Below are positions 32,067 to 44,201 of a stretch of DNA of 64,000 nt, piece by piece; within the stretch, counting starts at the first letter, position 1; each line of letters begins with the position of its first letter. The stretch comes from Dama dama. Its lineage: Eukaryota; Chordata; Mammalia; Artiodactyla; Cervidae. Where the stretch lies: assembly GCF_033118175.1 (NCBI RefSeq), contig NC_083692.1, positions 91,926,501 through 91,990,500 on the forward strand. Reading direction: 5' to 3'. The notes below the pieces were generated by a model. That model was not told where the DNA came from, did not search any database, and was given only the letters and a program-made list of their open reading frames with translations. The position numbers and the translations under genes were made by a program.

Positions 32067-33162
32067 ACTCAGCCATAAGAGAGAATAAAATTTTTGCTAT
32101 TTACAACATGCATGGACTTGGATAGCATTATGCTAAGTGAAGTAAGAGAATGACAAATACTGTGTGATATCACTTGAATCTATGTAGAATCTAAAAAGTA
32201 CAACAAACTAGTGAATAAAACAAAAAAGAAGTAAATTCACAGATACAGAGTACAACTGCTGGTTACCAGTGAGGAGAGGGAAGGGGGAGGGGTGACATAG
32301 CGGTGGAGGGAAAGGTCATAGGATCTTCTGAAATCCTCTCTGTAAAACTTTTGAAAATTGTAAAGCAGTATAGAATTTAACGAGTCATTTAATAAAATTT
32401 TTAATTAAAAAAATTTAAAGCCCTGTTTAGTCGTAGCTAGAACACTAGAGCTGCTTACATTTGCCGCTGATATACGTTAAGAATTCTGTGTAGTTCTCCT
32501 AAATTTACCAAACAGATTTGCCAGTATCCTTCAGTTTAAAAGTTACAACCATGTGAAACCAATTTTAAATGCTGAGTTCTGTATGTTTTTTAACATTCCA
32601 TAAACTAATATATATGTAAGCTCATGTTAGGACTATAATCTAAGATAACTTTTATTATTTTGTGTTGACCTATATAATATTTGAAGAAGGCTATTGTTGA
32701 GCAAATAGTTTTTACCAGTTTATTACTTGTCAAGAGTATTTAGGTAAAAATGTGATGCCCATGTTTTGAGCAGTTTTTTTTAGAGTATTGGATTTCTTCA
32801 TATTTACAAAGCATTCCCCCCAAATTTTTTTCTCAGAAATGACTCCTTAAATATAAACAGGAAAAGAATATGACATAAAAATTGGATATAAAGCTGTATA
32901 TATGCTATTGAATATTTCTGTTTTTTATGGTGTATTACAATATTCTCTTTATCTTGTATTTTTTTGATAAAACCCATTTAAATGTACTGCTGAATGTCCA
33001 GTCTGGTTTTGATTGAGCCTTCAGTCATATTGAAATGCTGTGATTGTTTACGTGATCATGTCTGTTTTCTTTGTTACTGTTGCCCAGGACAGATTTGATT
33101 TTTATCTGTTGTCTCAGTGTCCCATCCAGTTCAGGCTTTTTCCCAGGGTTTTCATTTTTAAT

Positions 33163-33505
33163 GAAGTTGTTGTTGTTATTGTTCGGTTGTTAAGTTGTGT
33201 CCAACTCTTTGCAGCCCTATGGATTGCAGCACACCAGGCTTCCCTGTCCTTCACTGTCTCCCAGAGTTTGCTTGACTTATGTTCTTTGAATCAGTGATGC
33301 AATCTAACCATTTCATCCTCTGCCACTCCCTTCTTCTTTGGCCCTCAATCTTTCCCAGCATCAGTGAGTAGGCTCTTCGTATCAGGTGGCCGAATCACTG
33401 GAGCTTCAGCCTCAGTCCTTCCAGTGAATGAATATTCAGGGGTGATTTCCTTTAGGATTGACTGGTTTGATCTCCTTTCTGTCCAAGGAGAGTTGCGTCA
33501 AAATA
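33163..33505 (-). mobile_element. BovB 3' region, antisense
   Basis: GTTCGGTTGTTAAGTTGTGTC, GCAGCACACCAGGCTTCCCTG, CAGCATCAGTGAGTAGGCTC and GGATTGACTGGTTTGATCTCC follow the reversed BovB 3' end over 340 bp. Diverged, and no duplication was identified. Confidence 0.9.
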
Positions 33506-35018
33506 AGTCAGAGTAAGTTTGTAAATTTTCATGTTGGACTTCTAACCTTTGCCGTGGTTTTGTCTGGTGGCCTGTGAGACACAGGTGTAGTGAACAGAGA
33601 TTTCATTTTAAAATGAGAAACATTTAAATGGAAAGACTGTCTTTCTTTTCCCAACCTTTTTGAGATACAACCTGACTAAGCTTTCCCGTGTAGAGCAGCA
33701 TGTGGGGTGTGTACTGAGAAAACATGCCCTCGTAAGGCAGGTCCCTCGTTTTCCCCGTGGTGGTGACGTGAGTGTGTAAGTGTTTCATCTGATGGTAACT
33801 TGACGGTAACCAGCATGTGTGTCACAGCTTGTGCAAAGCGTGAAGCTCCCAACTGTCAGCAGCTGGAGTAAGAGGAAAGCATGGGAACCTAGGGGTTGGT
33901 TGTGGACGAAATATGTGCAGGAGATAGAGACAGAACAATCTTGCTGTAAACTATTAAAGAGAGTGTTCAGGGCACTCTTGCTACAGTAGTTTTGTCATTT
34001 ACTGTGTACTGTAAATCCAAAACCTATTTATTATTTGGCTGTTCTTTTTTTATTTTGTTATAAATCCATCAGCAATAAATTCTGAAAACTTGAAGTGTAT
34101 ATTTAATGAAGAATGAAGTAGAGAATTTCTGTATCATTATTTAACCTGTACAAAATGTTCGTCAGCATGTACCATCTACCATGAAAATCATAGTGATACC
34201 ACTGACCATACAGTGAACTGAAGATAAGATAAATCTGCTAAAACAGGATCAGCATCTAGTTTCAAAACTGGAAGATAGAGCCTCAGGGTGATGATTTAAT
34301 GTATATAGGTGGCAAATATGTTTACATCCCTTTCTGTGAGACATGATCTCATATAGAGCAAGTAACTTTAAAAATTTGGTTTTTTTTATTTTTTATTACA
34401 AGTTTTCTTTTGCACATATGAGGAATGAAGCAGTGACGGTTAGTGTACTGGCTCCATTAGCAGAAAAAGGACCCAAGTGATGCTGCTGGTTTTCAAATAA
34501 AAAAACAATTAAATCCAATAATAGACCATTTTTACTCAAAGCTTTTGTACATTTCTTCTGTCAGTGTAAATGAAATCTGAGTAAAGCTTTTGAAAGTTTA
34601 TTCTGTCAAATTCGCTGTAAATGCTATTATTGTAAATTTAAAAGCCCCAACGTGGCTTTCACTGAACGAATGTTGTCATGGTAAAAGCAACGTTCTTATT
34701 AAATTAAGAAAACTATGGAACAGAAATATTTTGGGAATTGGTTGTGGTGCATGCAAACTCACTCTGCTTATTTTACCAATTGAAATAAAACTATAATGGT
34801 CAACTATACTGATACTTGATATGTGTGGTTTAACTGAACTACAAAATTCTTGTGATGAAGCTAATACTGAAAAGGCATACTTCAGCATGACGGCACACAC
34901 TCTCATACTCAGTTCTCTTTGCTGCATGTGACCAGCAAGATTTTACAAATGTGATTTTGTGAAAAACTACTTTGTAAATTATTAGCCTGTGTTATATACT
35001 GGCTTTTTTGCCTGGATT

Positions 35019-35038
35019 GGGTGGGTGGGTGGGTGGGG
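35019..35038 (+). repeat. (GGGT)4GGGG tract, G-quadruplex candidate
   Basis: Five G runs (GGG x4, then GGGG) are separated by single T residues at 35019-35038 on the transcribed-sense strand. Single-nucleotide loops are the pattern known to give very stable parallel quadruplexes in DNA and RNA. Confidence 0.9.
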
Positions 35039-37039
35039 AGTAGATTAAGTGACATTTTTGTGTGTTGGTTAGATTTTTATTCAAAATCATTTGGAAACCT
35101 TTACAGTTTTTACCAGGTAGAGTTCCAACAACCTTCAGCTTTTGAAAAGTTTAGCAAATAACATTTCTTGGAAACAAATCTTGCAAACAGAATGACATTG
35201 AAATATATCCCTATAAAAACAAAGGCAGAGTTGAGCAAATTAAATGGTAAGAGCTAATAATTTATTGTAGAAGTTCTTTCATTTGCAGTATTTCAGCTAT
35301 GATGAAGATTTTTTTGATGGAGCTACTATTTTAGTTGGTTAAGTTTATATTTTGTATTAGAATGAAATGAAATTGAGAAGGCAGTTGATTTTGCAGTATC
35401 TAAATTTGATGAAATATTAAGCTAGAATTATTCAAAAGTTCTATCTCATAAAGATAGTTTCATTGCAGGGAAAAAATTTAACTATCTAGGCTTGAAATAC
35501 TTACAAATTTTAACATGAAAGCATTGAGAATATCCTTTATTCAACAGAATTTTTTCTATGCTTATTGGATCATTCAGACTGTAAAGAGGGCATTTTCTCC
35601 ATTAAAAATGTTAAGTTCTATAGCTAAGAATAAGTTGCAAATGTCAATACTTTCATAATTCATGATCATAAAATTCCATTTTGAAGATAATGGTAAGCAA
35701 TCTTATTTTTTTAATTAAAAATAATAACATATAAAATTACATTCTTTAGATAAATACCAATGACTTGGTTTTAGAGATAGAGCTAAGAAATTGATTAAGG
35801 TACGTGAATAAAGAGGTGTGAGTAAATAAATATTCTGTTTATGTTTTTAATGCATCATGGGACCTGGATATGTTTTTATCTTTTAGAATTTTATTTTTGA
35901 AAACACACTTGGTATAATTATTTCATAACCCACCAATATAATAAAGTTTTATAGTCAATAAGTGCATATTATAGAAATTACATAATATTAATAACTTAAA
36001 ATTTTCTATCTCACTTTAAATGGAATCTGTTAATATTTGAAATAATTAACTTCCTAAAAATTAATTTCAGAGACAAGAAATAAAAGTGAGATGAATCACT
36101 CCACTAGCTTAAAAAATTACTGCAATGAATTGACTTTTTTATCTGATTTATTTTAGTTGCATATTAAATCCCAACATTCAAATATACTTTAGAGAGTTAA
36201 CTTAGTTATGGATTCTCACTACAGTTGAAGAAACTTAACAGTAAGATATATTTTCCAGGTTATCCCAGCAAGTTGATTACACAGTCCAGTGTACCTTGGA
36301 TTGACCTGGGTTATTCACTTAGTGACTGTTTTGCTGACTGTCCTTAAAAAATCAGTCATAGAAATTTTCTTATCTGTCATTGAACCAACCTAGTCTAGTA
36401 ATTAGTGAATAGCAGTTGTTGTTAACCAAATTTAGAATAGCTCCATTAACATTTTTCATTTGTGTTTTTTGTAGTTCTACTTTAGTAAAACTAGGTTAAT
36501 GGTTTTTAAATAGATTGTTACTGAAAGAAGGTTGCTTTCTATCCAAATCAATTATCTTAATGAATTAATATTGTAAAAGAGTTTGCCACACCATTCCTGT
36601 ATCTTGACTTATTGTTATAGAACTATCTTTAGCTCTACCTGACTTGATGGATTTTATTGTTTTTAATCCATTTCTAATGTCTATAAAATGTTCTAATGTA
36701 GATGTTTATTTTTTCCATGTATTATGAATCCTGTTTATAGTTAGAATTGTATATGTGTAACCTTCTAAATTAAAATTATGCTTTTTCAATAAAGTAATGA
36801 GTTGAAAATACAAACCTATTTTGTTAACATTTCAATTTTGGTTTAATTATTATTAAAATTATCTCAATATATGTTAATGTAGTACAGTCAAAAATTGACT
36901 TAGGAAATCTTATTAGAGTGTAAAAGCTACTATAATAAGTTGTTCCCTAACATAAATAAATAAATGACCAATATTACTAGAGGCCATAAGCAATATGGGG
37001 AAAAAATGGAAGGAGTCTTTTATCCTAGTTTTTAGAGGG

Positions 37040-37290
37040 CATCAGCAGCTTGCTTTTATGAAAAAGTAACAGCTAAATGCACTGCAAATAATTTGCAGTA
37101 ATCCAGTTCAGTGATTCATGTGTCTGCTTTAATGGGTCATAATTCAGGGTAAAGTAACTGAGTGCAGTCAGAGTGCAGACACTGCTTATGCCAGGGACAG
37201 TATCTCTTCATAAAACACACCTCAGGAGAAGCAGTTTGCCAGCCCCCTAATACTCTCTGATGTTTTGATGTCCTGCATATTTTTCCGATT
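37040..37290. promoter_or_regulatory. Unique segment before exon i; possible conserved element
   Basis: This has a balanced composition and no repeat match, with motif-like words such as CTGCAAATAATTTGCAGTAA (37083-37102, which includes the inverted pair CTGCAAA/TTTGCAG). It lies 360-610 bp upstream of exon i. There is no direct evidence of function. Confidence 0.18.
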
Positions 37291-37649
37291 AAGTTTTGAG
37301 TGCCATGTTTTTAGTTGTATTTCCACATTCATTATTCTCACGTAGACCCTTCAGCGGGTTTGCCATATATGATTATTTTTTTAATGATGCCTTTCTTTCC
37401 ACTTCAGCAGTTTAATAATCTAGCACATGGCTGCTTCTCAGTACTCAGCATTCACCTCCCCAATACTGAAGAGGACATGTGCTTTGGCTTCAGAATTCCA
37501 TTTGCAGCGTTAGAAATGCATATTCCCTATGGAACAACATTTGTTTGACATAACCATTCATTTTTATTACCTCTTTAAATATGTTTATCCAGAGTTATCA
37601 ATAATCATAAATAACTGTATTTTCATCTTGTTCTGTTTTTTTCCAACAG

Positions 37650-37836
37650 ACAAAATTGCTTACCCAGTACATATTAAATCTCGGCAAGTATGATCAAAAC
37701 TACGACATCAGAGATCGTACAAGATTTATTAGGCAGCTTATTGTTCCGAATGAGAAGAGTGGAGCTTTAAGTAAATATGCCAAAAAAATATTCCTGGCGC
37801 AGAAACCCGCACCAGTGCTTGAATCTCCTTTTAAAG
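37650..37836 (+). CDS. AP3B1: AP3B1 exon i (end of trunk)
   Basis: 187 nt, leaving phase 1. It encodes TKLLTQYILNLGKYDQNYD, IRDRTRFIRQLIVPNEKSG, ALSKYAKKIFLAQKPAPVL and ESPFK. YDIRDRTRF is a signature of beta-adaptins near the C-end of the trunk, and the last residues begin the linker to the hinge. Human has VPNVKSG here. The acceptor is strong (TTTTTTTCCAACAG). The donor GTATTA is weak. Confidence 0.97.
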
Positions 37837-38805
37837 GTATTATTATCAGAATATACCTGCAGGATATTTTATGTTATCTTAGAAATTATGATATTATGTC
37901 CCATTTTTAACATGTTTAAAATTTAACTCTTAGAAAATATGTGATTAGTGTATAAATATATAAATACGAAAACTGTGCTTTCTACTCATTCATCTCTTCT
38001 CCGATACAAGCTTTATATTAGTTAGTTCAAGTTTATGTTTTTATAGGCCTTATTTACCTAAATAATTTAAATCTTCTGACTTTTATTCTTAACCAAATGA
38101 TTTGACTGAACAATAGATAAAAGCTGTGTTGTATTTGCAGACCTTGACTTCATTTATGGTTTAAGTAGATAGCTTTGTTTAATAAGGAATATATAATTCA
38201 CATTAATAGTGAGTTATTAAATATTCTGTGTACACTAACATAAGCTTTTCCGGAAAGAATTATTTCATAGTAGTATCCCTTTATGTATGTTTGCTTTTCA
38301 GAGATGGAAATTGACTTATTTTCCCCAGCTTTTTAAAAGGAGTAATTTATCAGTTTCACAAGTAGCCCTTACAGTGGGAATCAAATGATATACTTTGGTT
38401 TTCATATTGTTTCTTATTTAATTGTTTTAAAGGGATAAAAAGCAGTTCAGTTTTGTAGTAAAACTATTAAAATTCTGAATGTGTTGGTGGCAAGACATGT
38501 ATATGGATTGTTTAACGGTGCTGTCATTCTTAATATTCACAGTAAAGTAATTTTTAGAGAAGCTACATATCAGAGCAACACCTCTAAACACACTGACTGA
38601 TTAGCTTTTTTATTGACCATTATTGGGGAGATTATTGTAATCTATGGACTGAAATCAGTTTTTTTGACCTGTGAAGAGTTTCCTAGTTTATATTTATTCC
38701 TTGACATTTGAGGTAATATGCCAATTACCTAGAGCTCTGATTAGGATTGTTCTCTGTTCTGTGCAGCTCGGATTGTTTATTTTATATTTTCCTTTATTTT
38801 AATAG
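37837..38805 (+). other. Intron i-j, 969 bp
   Basis: AT-rich and free of recognisable repeats throughout. It ends in a long T-rich tract and acceptor TTTTAATAG. Confidence 0.7.
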
Positions 38806-38936
38806 ATAGGGATCATTTCCAGCTTGGCACTTTATCTCACACTCTCAACACCAAAGCAACTGGGTACCTGGAATTATCTAATTGGCCAGAGGTGGCGCCT
38901 GACCCATCAGTTCGAAATGTAGAAGTAATAGAGTTG
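38806..38936 (+). CDS. AP3B1: AP3B1 exon j (trunk-to-hinge linker)
   Basis: 131 nt. Its first two bases complete Asp from exon i, then RDHFQLGTLSHTLNTKATG, YLELSNWPEVAPDPSVRNV, EVIEL, ending in phase 0. The stretch YLELSNWPEVAPDPSVRNVE is very conserved in beta-3A and joins the trunk to the hinge. The donor GTAAGT is optimal. Confidence 0.97.
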
Positions 38937-39849
38937 GTAAGTTGACCTTTCTGAAATTAATTTTGTCAAGCAGTAGGAGATTCTAGGATAGCTACTGTTT
39001 TGTATAAAAGCTTTTTTGGGGGGTTGAAAACTGAAAATTGTTCTGGTATTTCTAAATGTAGTGTGTTAGATATATCTTTCTTCTATGGGAACTAAATATT
39101 GTAGTATTCCTATTTCATTGTACATGTACTGTTCCTTTTCTTCAAGGAAATAGAGAATTGAATTCTCTGCATCAGTGCCACCCACATTTGTGATACTGCA
39201 TTTGTAGCTGTGCAGATTCAATTTCTAAGGTATTTAGTTTCATTGAGTTGAGCTTTTCCCACTTACTTTAGAGACTCATAAGCTTCCTGTCAATATTTTC
39301 CAAATCATTTTTGCTATCTCTTCCAGAAAAACCATACAAAGTGTTCTTTTGGCTTTTCTGAGGAACCTTTTTCACATGAAGCCAAATATAAATAGGAAGC
39401 ATTATGTACTAAGAATATCCTTGAACAAGGTCACAATTAATGAATAGCATATTGCTTCACATTAAAAAAAAAGTCTCTGTATAAATACTCTTTTCCTAGG
39501 TCTTTATAACATGCTGGCCACTAAAATAAGAGAATTTATGTTCTTTCCTAATATTATCTCTTTCTTTCTTATATAAACAAGAAAAATAAGGAGAGGGGTC
39601 TTCTGATTGTTTAGAGATTGATTATGTGAAATATATCTGATATTTTTTTAAATAGAATTAATAAAAAGAACAATTATGTATTACATCCTGGGTGCCTTTC
39701 CAGTACAGCACATATATTGAACTAGGATTCAGATAACTGTTCTTTATCTATAATTTTTATGAGAAAGTCAGTTAATCTTCTTGCCTACTGACTTTTCCCT
39801 ATACAGTAGGGAAAAAGCTGTCTTACTTTAAATAGAAGAATTTCATACC

Positions 39850-39958
39850 CACACTTTGCAGGTTGTAGAGTCTTAGTTCCCTGACCAGAGATTAAATGTG
39901 GGGCACAACAGTGAAAGTGCCCACGTCCTAACCACTAGACTGCCAGGAAATTTCTGGG
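39850..39958 (-). mobile_element. CHR-2-type SINE, antisense
   Basis: GTAGAGTCTTAGTTCCCTGA, CCAGAGATTAAATGTGGGGCA and GTCCTAACCACTAGACTGCC are the reverse complement of a diverged CHR-2 SINE. Confidence 0.82.
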
Positions 39959-40069
39959 GCATAGCCATTTAATTTGACTCCTTTGAAAAGTATGTTTCTC
40001 TTAACTACTCAAACTTATCTGGCTTTGGAGTGTGACCAGAGCAATAATAACCAGTAACTAACCCTGGTA

Positions 40070-40275
40070 GTGTTCTTTGATAATATTTTATAATCATTAT
40101 TTGTTTAAACCTTATAATGATTATAAGTGATAGTTATTGTTATTCCTTTTTTGCAGCTGATGAAACCAAGGTTCAGAGAAGCTAAGTAAATTGCCCAAGT
40201 TCCCATAGCTAGTTAGTGATGGAACTGGAATACCACTTCATATCTGAGTCCACTGTTCATGAGATTACTGCATTT
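40070..40275 (-). repeat. MIR SINE, antisense
   Basis: CAGCTGATGAAACCAAGGTT, CAGAGAAGCTAAGTAAATTGC and CCCATAGCTAGTTAGTGATGG are the antisense MIR core, preceded by AT-rich MIR-like text. Confidence 0.8.
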
Positions 40276-42083
40276 TATTATGTAACATAATGAGAGGAAG
40301 CTTGAGCTTGTTGCAAATCTGGACTGTCCTTAGTATTTATTAGCAACACTGTTTTCAGGTTGTGACAAATTATCTCTATTTAGAGATAATTTTTTAAAAT
40401 ATAAAACTAACAAGTTCCATATATCTCCTTGCAACTAAGTTTGGTGATTTCTCCTGGAATATACATACTACTCTTAAGTATTCTTCAAAAAGATTGGCTT
40501 ATTTATGAAACATTTAGTCAGATACTAGAATACAAAGAGAATGTTCTTTGTTGTAAGTAATACTCTCTCCTAATTTCTTTTTATGGTTTGTTGTTTTCAT
40601 GGTTCTGTCCCTTTTCACTATTAGGTACATCATGTTTTGGCCCAAGTAGAATCATCCTTTTATCCTACCCCTGCTTTTACCCTTATCCCTCCTCCTTGCT
40701 GCCCCAATCCACAAAAAAAAAAAAAAAAAAAAGTTAAATAAAAATATCATCTCAGAAATTGATAGCAATGCCATGCAATTTAATTTGGTCTCAGCAGTGT
40801 TCTTATATTGACTGATAGATTGGTTGTTGGCTGCCTTCTTCCATTTTCTTGTGCTCTTCTAAGCATTAACTACCTATAGGGACAGTACTTGAATAACCTA
40901 TTTCCTTATATTCATTTCACCTGTCCAGTTGAACAGAGACAAATTGACTTCTTTTTCATTTTGCTGACTACATTGTGGAAATTAATAATTGGTAACTTAT
41001 TATGGAGAATAATTATAACTGATGGAACTTAGTTGTAAAAAACTCACTCTCCATTGATGCCATGCAGAAAACAGTTTCAGTCTGTTTGTCTCTGGACACA
41101 TTGACTTGAAATTATACTATAAAGACTTAATTAAATATAAAAATAGCATATATAGTTTTACTACCAAATTTGGCTGCAGTAGTATAGAAAGTAGTGTTCA
41201 CATAATCTTTCTTGCCTTTCATTCTACCTCATCCCTCTCTAAAGTCACATCAATGTATTTATACACATAATACATGTGTTACCCTAGTCTTACTGTAAAG
41301 TCATCTTACAGGGTCATATCTTATTACTATGAAATTTAACTTAGCAAGAATAACAGCCTAAGTTTAGACAATTAATATTTTAGTCAAAACAATATGGAAC
41401 CTAGTCACACTGACACTAGAAGTCACTTTGCATTACACATTTCCATCCATTCCAGGATATTAGGTACTATATATATTATGACACTAGTAAATTTTTAAGA
41501 TTCTTTGCAATTTTTGTTTTTACTTGGTTCTAGAAAATCCTGTTCTCCCAGTTTTACATATCAAGGCTATTTTGCTTTATAAACACATCTACTATCAATA
41601 TTTTATCTTATATTGAAACTTTCAAATTAGTGCTATGTTATTTTTTTTTCCTCTTCTCTTTACCCTTTTATTTCCTTTGCTAAGAATGATACAATTATCA
41701 TAGTCATAACAGACCGTAACAAAAATTAAAATACTTATTAGTCTTTACCCTTTAAAACCTTAAACTCCATGAATAGAGAATCTGTGGCCCTGTCAAAATA
41801 TTATGCCCCTCTGAGCATAGGAGCCTGATTTTCCTTATATGATGACTTAGTCTTATCCTGAAAGCCATAGTCTAATTAAATACTTGTTTTTTTCATAAAC
41901 TGACCTGACGCACATTTTGCTAGCCTGCAGAAAAATGTATTTGGATTTAAGAAAAATATGAACTTTACTGTTTATTAAATATAGGAAAACTTTGTTTATA
42001 GAGTACTGTCTTTATTCATATCTGGAGGACAGAGCATTTTAAACATTCATAAAAAGCAGTACTGTTGATCTTATGTTAGTATC

Positions 42084-42105
42084 TTACTCAAATATATTTG
42101 AGTAA
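42084..42105. repeat. 22-bp perfect palindrome
   Basis: The sequence from TTACTCAAATA at 42084-42094 is followed without spacer by its exact reverse complement at 42095-42105. Confidence 0.95.
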
Positions 42106-42203
42106 TTTTTGCTCATTTTTCTATTATTGTCCAGATAGTAATTTTCCAGATTACTGAAGCTTACCTTTGTAAGCAACACATCTTAAGCCCATAAGCCCTC
42201 TAC

Positions 42204-42417
42204 ATCAGTGGTTTTTAAACCTAGCTTTATACTATATTCATATGGAGATCTTAAAAGAAATATGTCAGACCTGTACCAGACCAATCAGAATTTGGGAAGT
42301 GGGTCCCAAGCATTAGCATTTTTAGTATTAGTATTTTTATTATTGATATTAGTATTTTAAAAAGAAGTATTCTCAGGTGATTCTGACAGGTGACCCAGTG
42401 CTGAGAACCATTCTTGA
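42204..42417 (+). mobile_element. MER5A-type hAT-Charlie DNA transposon
   Basis: It begins ATCAGTGGTTTTTAAACCTA and ends CAGGTGATTCTGACAGGTGA, CCCAGTGCTGAGAACCATTC, so the ends are inverted copies of the CAGTGGTTCT type. The middle contains an expanded TTAGTATTT-rich segment not in the usual 189-bp element. Confidence 0.8.
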
Positions 42418-42694
42418 ATAAGAACCTTGGTCTTACTGTCAATTTCTTTACAACAAATGTTACGGTAGCAGACTGGCACATAGGGAAAACTCTGAAGTGT
42501 GATAGATAAATGCATCTCAACTGTTCTTGACCTTTTATAAAATACACATTTCCTTGCCCTTTAAAGGAGAGTGCATGAAACATGATTTAAGTTTTTCTTA
42601 ATGAATCAAAGTCACACCTATGAAAATAATTTATTTTACTTCAATACACTGTATTAAAGGTTTTAAGAGTCTGTCACCCAACTAATAGTTATTG

Positions 42695-43380
42695 TGCCAG
42701 ATACATTTAAGATATATCAGTGTAGAAAATATTCAAACATCTCTGCTCTCCAGATGTTAATGTTCTTGCAGGGATAGACTGACAATTACAATAAATATAT
42801 AAGTTGTATACTGTAGTATATTAGAAAGTAATAAGTGCTATGACAAAAAAAAATTTGTGCAAAGGAAGATCAGCCTCCATGGGAGGTTGAAATTTTCGGT
42901 AGAGTGGTCCTCCCTGAGGTGGCACTTGTGCAGAGTCTTGAAAGAAGGAAATGAGCCATGCGGCCGTCTGGGGTGAGGTGCTGGAAGTAGGATCAGCTTT
43001 GGAGAATGGCCTCAAGGAGGAGCACGTCTAGGGTGTTTGAAGACACTGTGATGAGTGGCTGGAGGGAAGTGGGCAAGAGGGAGAGCAGCAGCAGGAGTCA
43101 GGTAGGGCTGACAGATTTTTATCGTTAAGGGCTTCATTTGTTCTAAGTGAATGGGAAGCCTTTGGAGACCTTTTCAAAGAAAGAGGAGCTTGATTGGGAT
43201 TAATAAAATAATTCCAGCTGCTGTTTTGACCCAGCTTGGAGTGGGGGTGAGAGATGGAACTAGACACCGGATAGCCAGTTGGAGACGATTGTGGTGATCA
43301 GAGAGAGAGAGGTGGCTCTGAGCGAGGTGGTAAAGGACCAAGGGGCCTACAGACTTTCTTGATGGATTAGGTATCTAGGA
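42695..43380 (-). repeat. L2 LINE 3' part, antisense, about 690 bp
   Basis: ATAAGTGCTATGACA, TGGTCCTCCCTGAGGTGGCA, GAAATGAGCCATGCGGCCGT, GAAGCCTTTGGAGACCTTTT and CCAGTTGGAGACGATTGTGG follow the reversed L2 3' half in order. This is one of the longest L2 pieces in the window. Confidence 0.8.
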
Positions 43381-43492
43381 TATAACAAACACACAAGTCA
43401 AGAGTTACCCCAGGGTTCAGGCTGTTGAGATGGTACAGGCTGTTTGTTGCCTACACCAAATGTTTTCATTATTATTATTATTATTTTTAAAC

Positions 43493-43836
43493 CTCAGTAT
43501 CAGGGTAACTCAGCTGATAAAGAATCCACCTGCAATGCTGGAGACCCTGGTTTGATTCCTGGGTTGGAAAGATCCCCTGGAGAAGGGATCGGCTACCCAC
43601 TCCTGTATTCTTAGGCTTCCCTGGTGGCTCAGATGATAAAGAAGCCGCCTGCAATGCATGAGACCTGGGTTCAATCCCTGGATTGGGAAGATCCCTTGGA
43701 GGAGGGCATGGCAACTCACTCCGGGATTCTTGCCTGGAGAATCTGCATGGACAGAGGAGCCTGGCAGGCAACAGTCCATGGGGTCACAAAGAGTCAGACA
43801 CGACTGAGCGGCTTAGCACAGCACACAGAACATCAA
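43493..43836 (+). mobile_element. Two Bov-tA SINEs in tandem
   Basis: A partial Bov-tA (43493-43612: GATAAAGAATCCACCTGCAA, GGTTTGATTCC, GATCGGCTACCCACTCCTGT) runs directly into a complete one (43613-43836: GGCTTCCCTGGTGGCTCAGA, GGTTCAATCCC, GGCAACTCACTCCGGGATTC, GAGTCAGACACGACTGAGCG). Confidence 0.9.
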
Positions 43837-44201
43837 GCTGTGAAGTTGAATCTCTTACCGCTCTTACTGCGTCTGCCTCTTATTGCCCTTCTCTCTTCTA
43901 GACTGTCTCACTTTAGCTTGAATCTTCTGTAGACCAATGAATACAGGAGTATTTAAAATCACATGTTATATATAAGGTTGTGGATCTAAAATAATAGGCT
44001 CTGAGTGAGAGTTTATGTTTCTCTACTTAGGGGTAGTGGGAATCAGTCTTAATGCCAAGACTTCTCAGTGTTGCCTTTTCTGCGGAGGCTTTAAACTTCC
44101 TTCTGGTTTCGCAGAGTATTCCAAATGATTAAGTCTGCCTGAAGACTAGATCCCTTAATGAGAATTCGTTGATATTTACATTTTTACTTTTTTAAAATCA
44201 G

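Larger units (their letters stand above)
30160..32415 (+). mobile_element. Old L1 ORF2 3' part and 3' UTR, with two SINE insertions
   Basis: This is a 2.2 kb sense L1 relic. It includes ORF2 C-terminal text (30220 AATGAAATACCTAGGAATAA; 30360 AAGAATTACTTTTGTTAAAATG), the region around 31080-31200 and the 3' UTR (32080 GCCATAAGAGAGAATAAAAT, 32260 GGTTACCAGTGAGGAGAGGG). Two antisense SINE pieces, each with its own target-site duplication, and a TA/TG-rich microsatellite interrupt it. All frames are broken. Confidence 0.85.
26208..37649 (+). other. Intron h-i, 11.4 kb
   Basis: This is the largest intron in the window. It contains a 24-bp hairpin (26849-26902), a Bov-tA, L1 5' and 3' blocks (28.4-32.4 kb), an antisense BovB end (33.16-33.5 kb) and a G4 motif. 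33506-37649 has no young transposon that I can see and is mostly AT-rich unique sequence. 33540-33960 is GC-richer and unassigned. Confidence 0.6.
38937..44201 (+). other. Intron j-k, 5.3 kb
   Basis: Contains an antisense CHR SINE, a MIR, a poly-A run (40714-40733), MER5A, an antisense L2 and a Bov-tA pair. 40276-42203 is AT-rich with no identified repeat apart from a 22-bp palindrome. An (ATT)n run is at 43468-43485. Confidence 0.6.

Noticed and set aside
43487..43932. Several overlapping 70-100 codon ORFs on both strands
   Set aside because: They are translations of the tandem Bov-tA SINEs. The same peptide text recurs at every Bov-tA or Bov-A copy in the window.
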